Below are positions 12,651-25,900 of a stretch of 64,000 bases of DNA, one piece after another. Each line of letters begins with the position of its first letter. Position 1 is the first letter of the stretch. The stretch covers positions 31,222,983-31,286,982 of the forward strand of contig CM038223.1 in the NCBI GenBank assembly GCA_021442155.1, in the 5' to 3' direction. This DNA comes from Cymbidium sinense (taxonomy: Eukaryota > Streptophyta > Magnoliopsida > Asparagales > Orchidaceae). Made by a program: the position numbers and the translations under genes. The notes under the pieces were generated by a model that was given only the letters and a program-made list of their open reading frames with translations, was not told the DNA's origin and did no database searches.

Positions 12651-14150
12651 AGTGAGATAGGTTTTCAATCCTAATTACCACTTCACAGTGTCGTAGAGTT
12701 GTCATACAGTGTCGAGGTATTGTTCTAGAGCCAAGGTGGTGATCTTCCAACTCCATGGTGTTGATCTTCTAGTGCCAAAGTGCTGATCTTCCAGTGCTAA
12801 AGCACTAACTTCTCAAGTTTGCTAATCTTAAGTTAAAATTTTTATTCAGTTAAAATTTTAACTTATAATTAGATTGTAGTTAAAATCCTTAAGATAGGAA
12901 ATCAACATTTTAAATGATAAACAATTAATTTGAAATATAAAATTTTAAATTTTATTACAAAAAAGTGTCAAATAAATTACAAGAAGGTATAAAAAAAGAA
13001 GAGAGGAAATACAAATATAAAAATAAAAAGATGGAAAACTATCCTAGTAGTCATAGTCACCCTCCTCTTCTTCTTCTTCTGACTCTGGCGAGGTGCTAAC
13101 ATAAGGGTGCTGATATGGCATTATAGAAAAAGAAACTCTACTCGAGCCTACAATAAATTTACAAATTTCAAATATTTGAACAAGTGTTGAGTTGAACTCA
13201 ATCATGTATGAACAAAATTACTGCTACTAACTCATATGATGATCAAATTTCTTTTCCAATTCTTATAGCTGTTAGCTGCTTTCACCAACCTTTTTTTCTT
13301 AATTCTGAAACTTCTCATTCAATTTTTTTGTGTTGCTCATTTAAAGTCTTGACAGATTTTGATATGGACTAAGGAGCATGTGAGTTTTCTCCTACTTTCA
13401 TTTTTTATCCAAACCCTTCAGTTGTTCTTTTAGTCAGAGGAGCTCTTTGTATAAGTACTTCATCTAACACCCCGATGCATTTGCTGCGACATACAAAAAA
13501 TAAATAAGAGAAGGATGACCATAATCTAGGGTAGTACCACCCTTAAAATATTACAAATTGAATTATAAATAATCTTTTCTACATCTATAGTAAAGCCCTT
13601 TTGAATTGATAATTCAAAATGGTTCTATACTTAGTTATCTCACTAATATTATCAATAGAATCAACTTAGCAAAAATAAAATAATATCAAGATTTAGCCTC
13701 AACAGTTAGGCCGATGGCATGAAAATTGATAATCTTTTCCTTAGACATTACAGTTAATTGCTCTTTGATATTTGTAGCTAAAATAACAGTAGTCCTGGTA
13801 TGACAAAACTATGGGATCTTGATTGGAACTACTCTCTTTTTCCCTTAGACAGTCATCCACACTACACTATTAGACATCGATTCATATCAAAGATATATTT
13901 TTTTGTCCAACCTTAATCAATAATGCTCTCTTAATGTAGTAAGAGGGGGTAAACAACTATAGATGCTTGCGTTCAGAGGAAGTGAAACTCTGTTCTAAAT
14001 AAATTCTAATATAATGTTAGGAGGAATTTGGTTGAATATAAAAAATCTGCCTCATGAAGAGCGAACTCTCTTAACATTCTATAAAGATGGCGAAGATTTC
14101 AAAGGTGTTTTTTTTTCAAAGTGATCACCATAGTTCATAACATAGTATAG
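12651..14150 (+). mobile_element. Truncated LTR of the Tat/Ogre-like gypsy family
   Basis: From about 12,830 this matches internal and 3' parts of the long LTR at 36,817-41,978: 13,025-13,620 parallels 38,700-39,270 (shared 'aataagagaaggatgacca' and 'ataaagcccttttg'), and 13,880-14,100 parallels 41,690-41,890 (shared 'ggttgaatata', 'gatggcg'). The first part of the LTR, including its promoter, and a central stretch are missing or rearranged. It lies directly after the PMD pseudogene, as expected for a 3' LTR. A short (ctt)n run sits at 13,067-13,080. Confidence 0.6.
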
Positions 14151-16438
14151 TCTAAATTTGATATATTATAGCCTAATCACAATATCAAAGTAATTTGTAA
14201 AGTTGATATAATATATTGTAATCATCATAAGCAATAACACAATAGACTATAAAGTTGCTACCTTAGAGTCCATTCATAATAATAACATCATAATAGATTG
14301 TAAACATAATAAACTATAATTTTGATACATAATAGTATATTTATAATAAAATAATATGGTGGTTATAATATTGAAATGGTAGATTACAAATAAATAAGTT
14401 AATATATAAATGAAATAATGGTATAAATGATGTAAAATAATATATGATTATTTTCATAAATGAAGGTTATGTTTCAAATGAGAATGAATAGAGTGATGTA
14501 ATAATACATGATAGAGAAAGTGAGGGCTCAAGATGCACTTACAAAGAGTGGCCCAATTGCAAGAGACTAAGAAAGTACCCAAGCAAGAGCTTGATAATGA
14601 CATTTTAATATTTAACTTTAAATTGTATATTTTTAAACATTATTTTTAAACTTCAAAGTAAAAAAATTTAAATTTAAAATTCAAGCATTTTTGCATGTCC
14701 ATTGAAGTGAGTGCATTTTTGTAAAATAGTGACACATGGAGTTGGTGGGTTACATCAAAAAGTAAAACAATTTAACGCCTGCAACTAACGTTGTCACACA
14801 CTTTTTCTTCCATATTTTTGAATTTTTTTAAAAGAGATGATTAATTATAATGCTCGTAAATATCCTTTTTCTTAATAAAAAGTTGATCTCTTAGAAATAA
14901 TAAAATATTTGAATTTGTTTTTATGGTTTGAGAGTTATGTGGCTAAACCCTTAGTTATCCTCAGTGGAAGTGCTACTTATCCAACACTATTTTCTTTATT
15001 TCACCTGCAACACTTCAAGTAAATAGGTTATGTTCAATCTACAAACCTTAACATCATTTCTAACTATACATTATGCCTTGTTATTCCTCTTATATGACCA
15101 TATTTTCATTCTATCAATTAGCATCTGTGTTCCAATAGCTATGATTTAATCATACTCTTCACATGTCTATACCCGTATTAACTCATTCAAAACTAATTGT
15201 ACACTTTAGATTGTAATTAAACATCACAATTTAACTATTCATAAGCATTTATAGCCATTTATCTCTTCTAAAACTCATTTTCTAAAGTGATCATTTAAAT
15301 CAACTTAATTTATACTAGTTTTAGTATTCTTATAATTATATATCTCCAATCCCCTCTCCTTTCCACTAAAAACTATAAAATGCATCTTTTGGTATTATGC
15401 TAAAGATCCATAGAATTTTTCTCTCTTAATCTCATCAAAAAGCCACACACACACTTCCATTAAAAAAAAAACTCTAAATGAATTGAATGGTAAGAAATAT
15501 AATCAAATATAAAAATACATGGATAGATGAATTACTTAAATGAACGTCATTTACCATGCACTTAATTATGCAATTCAATGCTTTCTTTTAGATCTACATA
15601 TTTACAATATTATAAAATAAATCTACATAAAGGTTAATTTTTTATAGAGTAACATATGATCAGGTCTAACTTCTAGAATATCTTTTTTAAAAGGCAAATA
15701 AATTATGTGTTGTACCTCACATAGTCCAAAATCTCTTCATAAAATACTTAGTGCACATACTAAACTATGTGTAAATAATATGTAAATTTTATTAAGATTG
15801 TAAATGTCTTATCATATTGCAAATCTGGGAACCTCATTAGTTCTAGTGCTTCTTCACTTACAAAAAGATTTTCATGAAAACAATTGTCTATGGTCAAATA
15901 GCTATGACAACTATAGCAATTTATGGAAGTTCTTATAAATAAATTCATAATTGCTTATAAGGTCTATAAAAAAAATACAAGATGGTTCAGAGACATATGA
16001 AAACTCTTCATAGGTTAATTTTATATATTATCCACTAACTTTATTTTAATTTGTTAGATAATATACCAAATATACATGTGCTCAAGCCTTAAAATTTCTC
16101 GTCATCTCTAATAATGCATAGAAGTTCAACTTCAAGTTATTTGAAAGAGTCCTTTCACTTCAACATATTATACACAAAACTTAGTGCTCTACAATATTTA
16201 TTGAACAACTTATTTAAAATAATAATGACTAATTGTTGTGTAACATCATATTCACTACATTATTAAATAACATCAAGCATCAATGTGATGGAAAAAAAAT
16301 TAAATTAAAATAGTAATATAATAATATTACATTATAAAAATTTTTAATCATTACACTAATTAAATAGTTATATTATTATCTAACCATCTTATGGGTGTAT
16401 TTAATTGTAGAAATCATGCTATGCTTCCACTATCTACT

Positions 16439-16440
<2 letters not shown>
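14151..16440. other. AT-rich intergenic DNA, nothing recognised
   Basis: Only short frames (at most about 60 codons, for example 15,760-15,948 on the minus strand) without family motifs. No LTR, TIR or RNA gene was seen. Confidence 0.5.

Positions 16441-16442
<2 letters not shown>

Positions 16443-16477
<35 letters not shown>
16443..16477. repeat. (TC)n microsatellite
   Basis: About 17 uninterrupted TC units, a possible length-polymorphic marker. Confidence 0.95.
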
Positions 16478-16478
<1 letters not shown>

Positions 16479-16699
16479 GTTGGCTTCTAGTCTTACCAAA
16501 CTAGTCTTAAACAAAGATAATTGCTTTTTTTTTTTCAAATGGGTGAAGGGGGTTAATGATGTATGGATACATAAGTTTGTGCATTTTACATGATGGATCT
16601 ATGAAAGCTCTAGTCAAATACTTCTCATTCTTTGTTCTTTAATGTTTGAATAAGGATCAAATGTGATTTAAATAGAATTCTCTACATAAAAATAGATTA

Positions 16700-18175
16700 T
16701 CAAAGGAATAATCCGTTGAAAATAACTAGCAAAATTACCAATGATTTTTTTTGGTTTGAAACCTTTTCAACAAAAATTTCTATGAAAAAAGATGTTATTG
16801 TGAAAGTCACTTGTCTTCGATGAATTTTTGCTAAAAAAGTACTATATATGGGCAGACGAAACTGATCCCACCATTTCCTCCTTTCTTTCTCTCAGCTTCT
16901 TCTTGGGTGGCGGTGAAAACTCAATTAGGGATCGTGAGATCTCCATTAAAATGCACTAATTTCATTGGATTTCTCTATAGAATCAATGGTAGATCACTTT
17001 CTCAAGTTTTTGTTACTATTTATTTGTGATTTCAATCATGGAGGCTTGTGCAGCTCCTTACATATTGAAAACTCAGTTCCTCATACTAAGTATAAAAGGT
17101 TAGAAAGTTATTACTTACGTTAATTAAATTTATAAGCATTGTTTACTAATTTTATTAATATATTTATAGAAATAAGTACTTGGAAGAGAGCCAACGATTA
17201 TAGAATTGTATAGTAGAGCATACCAGCACTAGGTAGAACAACAATGGGTTGATGTCAAGCCATAAAGAGCTTACATAAATAAAATTTTTATTTTGAATTA
17301 CAATTCTATTGACAATATACTATGCTTAAATAATATCACAATATTCTATAGGATGAGTACATGAGACTAAAGGAGGTGCTGTGTCAAAATTTTATTGGTG
17401 TAGAAAGCTCAAGTGGATAGTCTGAGTAGTCAGAGTTTGACATATAGAGTGATATTATTGGTGGTAGGAAAAAAATGAAGAATATATGACTTAGATTCAC
17501 ATGGTTCGGTGTTGATGCATACCATTCATTCTCTAGACTGGTCACTAATTCAATTAACAAGCTGGTTGAAAGGTTTGTCATTATAATGGATGAGGATATA
17601 GAGGCTTGGATGACTGCTTAGATGGAAGCGCGAATGACTACAATTGGAAGAAAGAATGAAAAATATATGTCAATGTAGATATAAGAAAAAAGAGGTAGTT
17701 GTGGAAGAGAAGGAGGGGGATGACAATGATGAGTTTGCTATTTGTATTTCTAATTATTTATTTATTTTATGTTATCGTTTTTGTGTAACTTCTGTTATTG
17801 AATATTTGGGTGCATTGCTAATGTTTTCAAACTATCAAATAAAATGTTTGATTGAAGCTTTCCATTTTTAGTAATACTTTCCTTTTTATGTAATTATTGT
17901 GATCTCGTGACATCAAATTATTTTTTATTGGCAAAACTTTTTAAATATATTTATTGTCTACTATTATTGCATGTGTAAAAATGAAAAAAAAATATGTGAA
18001 GTTCTTTTTATTTTTTTAATAATTGTGCAGGTTTCTGATTGATTTTTTGTTGCTTTGTTCAATATGAAGCACTGTGTGTGTGAAATTTTGACAGTGGAAA
18101 ATTATGACCAAAATTTCCGGTAGTTTTCCAACGGACATTTAAGTCAAATTTTTTTTAATAAAAGGCATATGAAGA
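16700..18175. mobile_element. Possible CACTA-like (En/Spm) remnant
   Basis: Both edges carry subterminal-style sequence typical of plant CACTA elements: ttttcaacaaaaatttc with catgaatttttgct-like words near 16,770-16,840, and aaatttccggtagttttcc plus caacggacattt at 18,110-18,140. Between them are short frames with an acidic, possibly coiled-coil character (17,384-17,700; pieces such as RFTWFGVDAYHSFSRLV in one frame) that could be debris of an accessory transposase ORF, but I do not recognise them with certainty. No intact CACTA terminus or 3-bp duplication could be fixed. Confidence 0.3.
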
Positions 18176-19249
18176 TTTTATTTTTAATGAATATCACATA
18201 TTTTGTTCTAATTCTTAATGGGTATTGATTGATTAACCATTGATCACTTTTTCAAGAGGTTTATTTAAAATTGAGAGGTGGAAAAATGACTCATCTTGGA
18301 TAAACATATCATGATGGATTAGAAATAACTACATTGAATTCATGCAACTTTTGTTTAGATCCACAGAGTTTTGATTTTTTTTTTTTTTTTGTTTGGTACG
18401 TTAAATTTGTCACTAGGAGATAAAGAGATTATGTGAAGAAAACAAAGATCTTAGGCTTTTGAAAAAAAATGTAGTGGCCATCTTGATCAAACTTTAGAAT
18501 AATTTTATAAACTCCTTATAGAATTAGAAATCAACCAATGAAATTCAATCCTCAGATCATAATTGTTTTGATTTCTTGATCAAGATTTTTGATAAACCTA
18601 TGAGTTTTGGAATAATCAAATACACTAGCTTCAATTTATATATTTTTCAGCAACACATTAATTCTTATAAGCAATGGTGAATATTTTCTATAAGTGTTTC
18701 TCTATGTTGTTTGCGATTTCAGGCTTATTTAAAAATAAGCATTAACTTTTTAATCTTTTATTAGAAGCAGAATTTAAATAAATAATTAGTAATCAAAAGT
18801 GAAGATATCTTAACAGAAATAAGTTTTATAGTATATTTTGTTTAAGATAACAAATAAAGTACATATTTGACAAATTATATCAATTACAAAGTTAAATTTT
18901 ATTATATAATAGACTTTATATTTAGGAATAATACGTAATATAAAAAAAATTTAAGAAAGCGTATAATATAAAAAAGTATCTTATTTTAATAAGAATTTTT
19001 AGGATATTCTAATAAATTTTTTTTTTCATATTCATAAAATTATTTTGTTGACTTAACTTCCGATTACGGTAATTGAAAGTAAGGTTAGCTTTGCTCGAAG
19101 AAAAATATTCACAAATTCTCAAAATATAAGGGCCGAAGCTCAAACCGAAATCTAGCGACGGAGCGGAGATCGACGAGTTGTTGCAGTGTCATCAGATCTC
19201 ATCCCAGAGCGGGACCAAATCTTTCCCGGCGGCGGGGATCTTTTCGACG
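18176..19249. other. AT-rich upstream region of alpha-COP
   Basis: Rich in poly(A), poly(T) and AT runs (for example T-runs near 18,370 and 19,020) with no coding signal. From about 19,085 the base composition shifts sharply toward GC and CpG, which marks the approach to the promoter and 5' leader of the host gene. Confidence 0.5.
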
Positions 19250-19277
19250 GTAGCCGCTGCTTTCGTTTCCGCTTCCT

Positions 19278-19298
19278 ATTGGTCAATCTATCTATAAA
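19278..19298 (+). promoter_or_regulatory. Candidate core promoter of alpha-COP (inverted CCAAT and TATA-like box)
   Basis: attgg at 19,278-19,282 (CCAAT on the other strand) is followed by tataaa at 19,293-19,298, about 215 bases before the start codon. If used, transcription would begin near 19,325-19,330. Alternative: the GC-rich stretch 19,130-19,270 is itself transcribed and 19,250 (gtagcc) to 19,329 (gtgcag) is a short 5'-UTR intron. The sequence cannot decide between these. Confidence 0.35.
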
Positions 19299-19410
19299 TC
19301 TTCCTAGAATTTGGATCTTTTTTGTGCAGATCTGAGATACCTAGGTCCTGAATTGTTCCCTTCGCCGCACTCCATTCCCTGTTCTAGATCCGTAAAGCGT
19401 CGGATCTCAT

Positions 19411-19431
19411 ATGTCTGGTATTTTCTTTTAA
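19411..19431 (+). other. Short upstream ORF in the alpha-COP leader
   Basis: atg tct ggt att ttc ttt taa encodes a six-residue peptide ending 83 bases before the main start codon. It is the only complete uORF noticed between the TATA-like box and the main start. Whether it is in the mature leader depends on the unmapped start site and leader splicing. Confidence 0.4.
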
Positions 19432-19514
19432 CCTTCGATTTCGGATTTCGGAAGCAGCGAACGGGTAGGGTTTTTGGAGATCCATACGCGTATTAGGGAC
19501 GGAACAAGGCAAAG

Positions 19515-19722
19515 ATGCTGACCAAGTTCGAGACCAAAAGTAATCGGGTGAAGGGGCTTAGCTTTCATAGCAAAAGGCCGTGGATCCTTGCTAGCCTCCA
19601 CAGTGGTGTGATCCAGTTATGGGACTATCGCATGGGAACCCTCATCGATCGCTTCGACGAGCACGATGGACCTGTTCGTGGAGTTCACTTCCATAAATCG
19701 CAGCCCCTTTTTGTCTCCGGAG
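19515..19722 (+). CDS. COPA: alpha-COP coding exon 1
   Basis: Codons 1-69 plus one base. It covers the first propeller blade and the start of the next ([19 protein letters not shown]). The donor is gtgagg at 19,723. The open frame runs on into the intron to 19,874, but the WD40 pattern stops exactly at this donor and resumes at the next acceptor. Confidence 0.92.
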
Positions 19723-19874
19723 GTGAGGAGTTTATTCTTTGGTTCTTCTCCCGAGGGTCTTTGGTTTACTGTTTTTTGAGGTCTTGCTCTGGAAATAGTC
19801 GATTCCATTGCTTAGATCTATCTGTCTTGAGCTTGAACTTCATGCCTGACTATTTTTTTCATTCGATGCTTTGA

Positions 19875-19939
<65 letters not shown>

Positions 19940-22900
19940 CGTGGATGATCCAGTATGTTTTGATGTTCATGACATAATTTTGATTTTGACTGGCACTATG
20001 GAGCGTGTATGAGTCCATTACTATCTACTTTATACATACCGTCTCTTTTTCTGGAATGACATAAAATTCCAGCATCTATCAAGGGATTTACAGAAGTTCA
20101 TGCATGATAATGATGATAGTAACAACGAAAGTAATACTGTTTTGCAGGTGATGATTACAAGATCAAGGTCTGGAATTACAAAACTCACCGTTGCTTGTTC
20201 ACTCTGCTCGGTCACCTTGACTATATTCGTACTGTACAATTCCATGATGAGTACCCTTGGATTGTTAGCGCAAGTGATGATCAAACTATTAGGATTTGGA
20301 ACTGGCAGTCTCGTACCTGTATTTCAGTTTTGACTGGCCACAACCACTATGTGATGTGCGCATCATTTCATCCAAAGGAGGATCTCATTGTGTCAGCTTC
20401 TCTTGATCAGACTGTTCGTGTTTGGGATATTGGTGCCTTGAGGAAGAAGACCGTGTCTCCAGCTGATGATATTTTGCGTCTAAGCCAGATGAATACTGAT
20501 CTGTTTGGTGGTGTTGATGCAGTTGTGAAATATGTCTTGGAAGGCCATGATCGTGGAGTCAATTGGGCATCATTTCATCCTAACCTGCCTCTCATTGTTT
20601 CTGGAGCTGATGACCGGCAAGTGAAATTATGGAGAATGAATGGTAATCCCTAGAATCCATTTATTTTTTCTACCATAGTTAGCAATATGACTACATATTT
20701 GTTATGTGCTAGCTAAATGTTTGTCTACCTATTATATCTATATTATTAAAAGGATGTTTGATATTTCATCAAGAAAAGAATCCTTACCCTTCATTTTAAC
20801 TATGAGATTATCAAATTCTATTGTTATTCCCCCTCCCAACCAAACACTTACAAAAATAAAAAAGGGAGAGGATGCATTTATTAGTGTTATTCATATTTTT
20901 ATACTATTATTTTTTTGTGATATATGCAAATAGACATCCTCTCCAGTTTCATCGTAACTTTAAAATGGAATTATAGTAAAATTTTATAAAGATTAATTAT
21001 TATTATTTTTAATTCAATCCATGTAAGGTTCAAAAATGTGAAATTGATAGGCATTTTGCTTGAACAAGGTGAGGTATATGTTTGAATGCATAAGCCTAAC
21101 AAATTTATTAAATTAACAATAAATCATAAATATGACAAATCTTCGATATATTTACTTAATTTATTACCATAACGATATAAATTCCAAATCTCAATTGTAA
21201 TTATTGATTTGAAAAATAATGTTGTATATGAGATTCATGGTAAGTGCTTATTTAAAATTTAAACACATCATATAGATTAGGATCCATAATGACCTTATCC
21301 TCATCATTTTCAAAAAAAATCATCATATGTAATTGTTCTATCACTCAGTGATTCTTTCTCATCAATAATTTTCAAATATTCTTAGATCACTATATTTTTC
21401 CTTACTTTCTATATCAGTTAATATTGGATTTAATATAATTTAAATAAATTAATAACACAATTTAGTAATCAATTATACTTAAATTTTTATTTGAATTTTT
21501 TGAGACATTATATTATATATATATATTAAATATAACTAAGATATAATATAATATACATATATTACAACAACAACAACAAGCCTTAATCCCACTAGTGGTC
21601 TACATGAATCCTGATGTATTATGTCAAATTCTCATTTAAATCAAGTATACTATGATCATTTTTTATATATCTTAACCAAGTCTTTTAGGTCTACCTCTAC
21701 CTTTCTTAACATAGCAAAATCTAATGCATCTACTCTCCTAATCGTCATCTGACGGCCGACGCTTTATGTTGCCAAACCATTTAAGGCGTCTCCCTAATCT
21801 TATCTACCACTGAGCTACTCCAACTTTTCCGAATATACTCATTTTGCATTCTATCTCTAAGAGTAAAGCCACTCATCCACCTAAGCATCCTCATCTCGTA
21901 ACACTTAACTTAGTCTTATGCTTCTTTTTATTGGCTAACATTCGCACCATAAGTCATTGGTTCTTACCACCATCTTATAAAATTTTTCCTTAAGTTTAAG
22001 TGAAACTTTTCTATCACATAATAGGCCAGATGCATTCCTCCACTTCAACCATCCAATTTGAATTCTACTAATAACATCTCCATCTATTTCACCATCATTT
22101 TGAACAATAGCCTAAATATTCAAACGCTCACTCTTATTAATGACTTGATCACCTATCACAACACTACCACTAGAACTTCTACAACTAAAATTACATTCTA
22201 TATATTAGATCTACTTAAATGAAAACCTTTAGACTCTAGAGTTGACCTCCATAATTCAAGTTTCGTTGGATTCCTCTCTAGTCTTATCAACAAGAAGAAT
22301 GATCAAGAAAAGCATATACCAAGGTACATCTTCTTGTAAATGCCTAGTAAGAACATCCATAACTAAAGTAAAAAAAGATAAGGGCTTAAAGTCGATCCTT
22401 GATGTAATCCAACCAAATAAGAAAATATTTTGTCAATCCTCCTTGTGTTTGGACACAAGTAATGCCTCTAGTATACATATCCTTAATGACTTGAATATAA
22501 CCAATATTAACTCCTTTCTCGTTTCTAACTGTCAAAGAACATCTCTTGAAACTTTATCATAAGCTTTCTCTAAATCAATAAATATCATATGTAGATTCCT
22601 TTTTTCTATGCTTCTCCATCAAACCCCTTAACAAATGTATAGCATCCATAGTAGATCTACCCGGCATGAAACCAAACTGACAGGATAAATTCAGTATCAC
22701 ATCGTAACCTATGCTCAATTTCTCTCCATAATTTTAATGTATGACACATTAACTTAATTTATAATTTGCATAATTGTGCATCACCTTTATTCTTAAATAT
22801 AGGAACCAACAAACTCTTTCTCCACTCATCTGACATCTTTTTTGTCTTTAAAATGACATTAAAAAGATTTGTAAGCCAAGAAATTCCTTGATCTCCTAAA

Positions 22901-25900
22901 CATTTTCACACTTTTATTGGAATATTATCCTTTATGCTTTCCACATTTCATTTTCTTTAAAGCTTCACTAACTTCGATTTACTAATACAATAAAATGAAA
23001 TTCTCTATTTTTTGTTTAGATTAAGGTTGCTAAAATCAATCGTACTTTCAGATCCTTCATTGAAAAGTTTATCAAAATATCTCATTCACCTATTTTCAAT
23101 ATCCTTTTCTTAAAAAAAATATTTTTTTATTTTCATCCTTATTACACCTCACTTGAACTATTTTTACTTCTCCTATCTGGTATAACTTATACATATATAT
23201 CTTTCACCTTCTTTGGTATCTAATCTATCAGTATAAATCACTAAATTTTAAATTTTTCAGATCATATATCTTTCTTAGAATCTCTAGCGCTACTTTATAT
23301 CTTTCCCAATTCTCCGAAGTTTTACATCTAAACCAAGTTTTATAACAATACTTTTATTTTTTATCTTTTCTTGCACACTATGACTCAACCACTATTCTTA
23401 TTAAAAGAGTTTTTTGATTCTCCAAGACATCTTTAAGAATCATGAATTTAATTTCATATTTTTTCACATAATGTTTTCCTCATGAACATCCCAAATTCTA
23501 ATCTCTTATACTACTCTTAAAATATTTTATTTATGTTTTAAGTGTATCTAATTCTGGACAATAATTTGGTTTATTTTTTTTCTCTTACAACCTTTCTTCT
23601 TAAAATCTAAAACTAACAATCAATGTGCAGATTTAGATTTTCACTGAATGACCTACAATCTTTACAATCTAAACGATCTATTTTTCTTATCGAAAATAAT
23701 CAATTTGTGTTTTACTAGATCCATTTTTATAAGTAATAATATTTATCTCTTTCTTAAATAAAATGTTAAGAACTACAAAATCATAAGTAAAACAAAATCT
23801 AATATACCCCTACCTTCTTCATTACTACCCAAATCCATAACCATATTAATACTTTTAAAATATTCTACCACTCTACCAACATGCCCATTTAAATCTCCTC
23901 CAATAAATACTTTTTCTTCGGTATGTGATTCAGATTAATCCTCTAATTCATTCCAAATTTTTCTTTTCATACCTCCAAACCTACTTGAGAGCATGTACAC
24001 TTATAACATTGATAATCTTGTCAACAATAATCTTTAAAGCTATAATTCTATCTCCACATCTATTAATACTTATAATATTATCCTTCAAACTTTTATCTAT
24101 AATCACACCTACACTTTCGACTTTTGCTCGAATACCAAAGTTTAAACCTAAACTATCAATCTCGGCTTTCTCCCCAACCCATTTAGTTTCTGAACACATA
24201 AAATATTTATCTTTCTATGAACCATAATATCTATTAATTCCATTAATTTACCTGTAGAGTACCTATATTTCAAGATCCTAACCTAATTCTAGTTTCATTA
24301 CTAACTTTACCGATCCGTCATAATGTGAACCCTTACTTATTTAACATTTCTGCCACGCAATGGCTTCTAGCATATTTTTCATCAGATATTATACCGCCGC
24401 CTGTGAGACGCCTCTAGCATTAACACAATGATTTAAAGGATTCATGTCATGATTATTTCAACAAGTTTTACGCTGGCTATCGACTACCTAACGCAACCCT
24501 CCACATTTCACATCCGGACTTGGGATTGATCATAAAATTTTGTACATTATTTTATTATGACTCCACTTCAAACACCTCGAGGTGTATGCCTCAAACAAGG
24601 TGTAAGTCTCACTGGTAATAGTGATGCTTATGCCTTAAGGAACTTTTTGTGCATGTCAATTTGAGGAGTGTGAGCCTTGTACCCCATTTTAAACAATGAT
24701 TTTGCTTATAAAGTGAGAGCAAGAGCACGCAAAATGATGATTGCATTGTAAACATATGTTCTCCTATTGCATTATAACTATACTAGGAATAATTTTAAAA
24801 TTATATGAAGATAAATTATTATGATTTCTAATTTGTGTATGATGCAAGATCAATTACACAGAATGAAAACTACATGATATGGATGGTTTAGATTTCAGCA
24901 TGTTATATCAATAACCTGCAAGTTTCCTTTCAGAAAATATTAAAATACATATTTGTAAATGTAATGCTTTATTTTTCCAAGTATTTTAAAATAAATAAAT
25001 GTATTAAGAACAGCTTATGTTCTATCATAAAACTATATTAAGAGGAACAGATTTACTCAGATCACCTTGAATGGAAGTATACTACATACTAGTCAGAATA
25101 CATGTGCACTAAGTCTATTCATAGCTTAAAGTTCATAGCATGCATCTAAAATATTAATAAGCCACATAGAGATTTTATTTTATATACATTTTTAAAGCGG
25201 TAATTCTTTTTTATGAACTCTTATTTTTGACATCACATATGTCTTATTATCATGTAACATGAGAGAAATATTCCAACAGTAAATTACATAATAGTAAATA
25301 TCATTAAGGCTTATTGTCATCTAAGCATATCTAAAAGATTGTTCAAATGGGCAAATGTTACATTATGCTTGTAAATTTTTAAAATTACATATAATAATAA
25401 TAATAATGATAATGATAATCTTAATAAATAATGTGCATTATTTATCTTGTTTGGAAGATCTAAAAATTCTTTTTGAGAAGGATTTATGTGTATTTTTGTA
25501 AATTTTTTGGAGAAAAATGATACAAAATATCTAATCATTTGGCCACTTAACATTTATATATTATCTGAAGTCTCTTTCTAATAAAATGATGTAAATTCCA
25601 TTAAGATAGATGAAATAAGTATTTATTTATGATTTAAAACATGAATTTAGTGGAGGGATAGATAATTAGAATTTGTCCGTATTAAAATATAAAAATATAG
25701 AATCATAGGCATGTTGAAATTCTAATTTAAACGATGGGATGTATTTTTTGTTTTTTCAATGAAAGGCTTAAATCCCTTTTTGGTGGAATACTAAGTTCCA
25801 TTTTAATAGTAGTATAGATTAATATAGTTCTAAATATTTTACTTGACATGCCAAATCTAGGTGTTATATGGTATACATTATCGGATTGAAAAACATGGAT

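Noticed and set aside
19617..19808. Minus-strand frame opposite alpha-COP exon 1 (63 codons)
   Set aside because: Shadow of the WD40 exon; no independent motif and no start context.
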